NCBI RefSeq assembly: GCF_030818775.1
Contig: NZ_JAUTAU010000001.1
Span: 4,282,001 to 4,346,000 of the forward strand
Reading direction: 5' to 3'
Length of the DNA stretch: 64,000 nt
From: Bacillus sp. SORGH_AS_0510
GTDB taxonomy: Bacteria > Bacillota > Bacilli > Bacillales > Cytobacillaceae
Position numbers and translations under genes: made by a program. The notes beneath the pieces were generated by a model. That model was not told the DNA's origin. It ran no database searches and saw only the letters and a program-made list of their open reading frames with translations. Below are positions 62,583 to 64,000 of the stretch, piece by piece. How positions within the stretch are numbered: the first letter of the stretch is position 1; the number at the start of each line of letters is the position of its first letter.

Positions 62583-63689
62583 ATGAAAAAACATATTGTC
62601 TTACTTCCTGGTGATGGAATCGGTAAGGAAGTCATTCATTCAGCAAGAGAAGTATTAAGCGCCGTAGCGGAAGAATATAATCATTCATTCAGCTTTGAGA
62701 CCCATGAAATCGGAGGAGCAGCCATTGATCAATACGGCACTCCCCTTCCAGACTCAACGGTTGATGCCTGTAAGCAGGCAGATGCAGTATTACTTGGAGC
62801 AGTCGGTGGGCCAAAATGGGATCAGAACCCTTCCCATTTACGTCCAGAACGCGGCTTACTTGGAATCCGTAAGGCACTTGATTTATATGCAAACTTAAGG
62901 CCAATCAAAGGATTCAAAAATCTTCTCCATGCATCACCTTTGAAGGAAGAAGTAGTATCTGGCAGTGACCTCCTTATTGTACGTGAATTAACGGGCGGCC
63001 TTTACTTTGGAACACCAAGTGAACGACGTGATAATGGAAATGCTGTGGTAGACACACTAGCTTACACACGTAAAGAGATCGAAAGAATTGTAGATAAAGG
63101 TTTCCAAGCGGCTCAGCAGCGACGCGGGCACTTAACCTCTGTTGACAAAGCCAATGTGCTTGAGTCCAGTAAACTATGGCGCGAAGTAGTGGAAGAGAAA
63201 AAAGCTCAATATCCAGATGTGGCTGTTGAACATGTGTTAGTAGATGCAGCAGCAATGAAATTGATCACGAATCCCACTCACTTTGACGTAATCGTTACTG
63301 AGAATCTTTTTGGTGATATCTTAAGCGACGAGGCATCCGTACTAACAGGTTCGCTTGGAATGCTTCCATCTGCCAGCCTACGCGAAGATGGAGTTGGTCT
63401 TTATGAACCAGTTCATGGCTCTGCTCCTGACATCGCAGGAAAAGGGGTAGCTAATCCAGTTGCGATGATTTTATCCGCTGCGCTCATGTTACGTTATTCC
63501 TTCCAATTAGATGATGAAGCGAAGGTAATTGAAGACGCGGTTCAGTCTGTGCTTGATGCCGGCTTCCATACCGGTGATCTTCAGGTGTCAGATGGACGCC
63601 TTGTTGGAACTGTAGAAATGACTAATTTAATCGTGGATTACATTAAATCACAAAATGCATCCAAGTGTATCGCCAGCTGTTATTTTTAA
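62583..63689 (+). CDS. leuB: 3-isopropylmalate dehydrogenase
   Basis: 368 residues from the ATG at 62583, preceded by GAGGAGG. NAD and substrate motifs: LLPGDGIGKEV, VGGPKWD, RELTGGLYFG, NLFGDILSDEASVLTGSLGMLPSASL and EPVHGSAPDIAGKG. It oxidises and decarboxylates 3-isopropylmalate. The last residues (ASKCIASCYF) are unusual for the family but add only a few positions. MITE copy E separates it from leuC. Confidence 0.95.
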   Translation: MKKHIVLLPGDGIGKEVIHSAREVLSAVAEEYNHSFSFETHEIGGAAIDQYGTPLPDSTVDACKQADAVLLGAVGGPKWDQNPSHLRPERGLLGIRKALDLYANLRPIKGFKNLLHASPLKEEVVSGSDLLIVRELTGGLYFGTPSERRDNGNAVVDTLAYTRKEIERIVDKGFQAAQQRRGHLTSVDKANVLESSKLWREVVEEKKAQYPDVAVEHVLVDAAAMKLITNPTHFDVIVTENLFGDILSDEASVLTGSLGMLPSASLREDGVGLYEPVHGSAPDIAGKGVANPVAMILSAALMLRYSFQLDDEAKVIEDAVQSVLDAGFHTGDLQVSDGRLVGTVEMTNLIVDYIKSQNASKCIASCYF

Positions 63690-63722
63690 TAGAGACGATT
63701 GAATCCGCCATTTTTTCTTAAA

Positions 63723-63906
63723 GGCTGTGTTAAAGAACAGTGTTGATTTATACACTCTGTTGATTGGAGTGGAAGGCGCGAATACTCCTGTGGGAGTATG
63801 GTTCAGGGGAGACCCCGCAGGCGCGTTTCTCCGAGGAGGCTCGCCGGAAACACCCACGAACCGCTCGCGCCTGGAACGGAAGTCAACAGGCAAGTTTAAG
63901 AGAGCA
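63723..63906 (+). mobile_element. MITE-like element, copy E, inside the ilv-leu operon
   Basis: 184-bp copy between leuB and leuC. Ends GGCTGTGTTAAAG and TTTAAGAGAGC; flanks TTCTTAAA (63715-63722) and TCCTTAAA (63907-63914) agree at 7 of 8 positions, probably the aged target duplication. The GC-rich core can form a long hairpin in the operon mRNA. Remaining bases 63690-63988 hold only the leuC leader. Confidence 0.82.
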
Positions 63907-63988
63907 TCCTTAAAAAGAAAGCTTGGCGGATTCCTTGCAAATTTTTCAAAAGCAAACATCTAAATCTATTAACGTGAGGAAGAAAGCT

Positions 63989-64000
63989 ATGCAAACACCA
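63989..64000 (+). CDS. leuC: 3-isopropylmalate dehydratase large subunit, first four codons (partial)
   Basis: ATGCAAACACCA follows AGGAAGAAAGCT, a good ribosome binding site, at the end of the window. Met-Gln-Thr-Pro is a plausible LeuC start, and leuC is the expected gene after leuB. Identity rests on position only. Confidence 0.6.

Overview
The window looks like a chromosomal segment of a low-GC Gram-positive spore-former of the Bacillaceae (Bacillus/Neobacillus-like). The evidence is a TnrA regulator with its 17-bp boxes, CodY- and cre-like sites in front of an ilv-leu operon, T-box, SAM-I and c-di-GMP-I riboswitches, an frl (fructosamine) operon in the Bacillus subtilis order, strong AGGAGG-type ribosome binding sites and intrinsic terminators after most genes. 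I see no rRNA, tRNA, prophage, plasmid gene, CRISPR array or intact insertion sequence. The species cannot be fixed from the sequence alone.

Layout. 1-4 kb: frlB-frlO-frlN-frlM, uptake and deglycation of fructosamines, running off the left edge. 4-6.4 kb: a YrdB-like membrane protein, then a c-di-GMP-I riboswitch driving a secreted coiled-coil protein and an HD-GYP phosphodiesterase. 6.5-8.8 kb: PadR regulator and DHA2 drug exporter. 9-10 kb: a small hypothetical and a monoacylglycerol lipase. 10.4-14.4 kb: a SAM-riboswitch-controlled sugar-type ABC importer, probably for methylthioribose or a similar sulphur compound. 14.5-22.5 kb: MFS exporter, cold-shock protein, YfkAB radical SAM protein, formate/nitrite channel, RecQ and a MerR-EamA pair. 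22.7-32.7 kb: an acyl-CoA catabolic cluster (alpha-methylacyl-CoA racemase-like protein, two acyl-CoA synthetases, thiolase, acyl-CoA dehydrogenase, 3-hydroxyacyl-CoA dehydrogenase) with a sigma-54 activator carrying CBS and PAS domains and two clear -24/-12 promoters. 32.8-42.3 kb: MFS exporter, 2-hydroxyacid dehydrogenase, a GDPD gene broken by one stop codon, a Bcr-type ABC exporter with a two-component system, RtcB and a metallo-hydrolase. 42.4-49.5 kb: a TPR-dynamin-like GTPase, a polar amino-acid ABC importer and small proteins. 50.5-54 kb: tnrA, amtB, a DUF294 nucleotidyltransferase and a DnaQ-like exonuclease. 54.4-64 kb: ilvE-ilvD-[T-box]-ilvB-ilvH-ilvC-leuA-leuB-leuC, running off the right edge.

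The intergenic DNA is unusually rich in repeats of at least four kinds: (1) a MITE-like element with GGCTNTGTTAAA-type ends, five copies, one flanked by an exact 8-bp target duplication; (2) a long hairpin repeat in four copies with compensatory base changes; (3) arrays with an exact 21-bp period at three loci and a looser one at a fourth; (4) arrays of a shared 52-bp unit at two loci. The 21- and 52-bp periods equal two and five DNA helical turns, and most arrays sit just past stop codons or terminators. These arrays, the c-di-GMP feedback module, the SAM-controlled sugar importer and the AmtB-nucleotidyltransferase-exonuclease group are the parts I would look at first.
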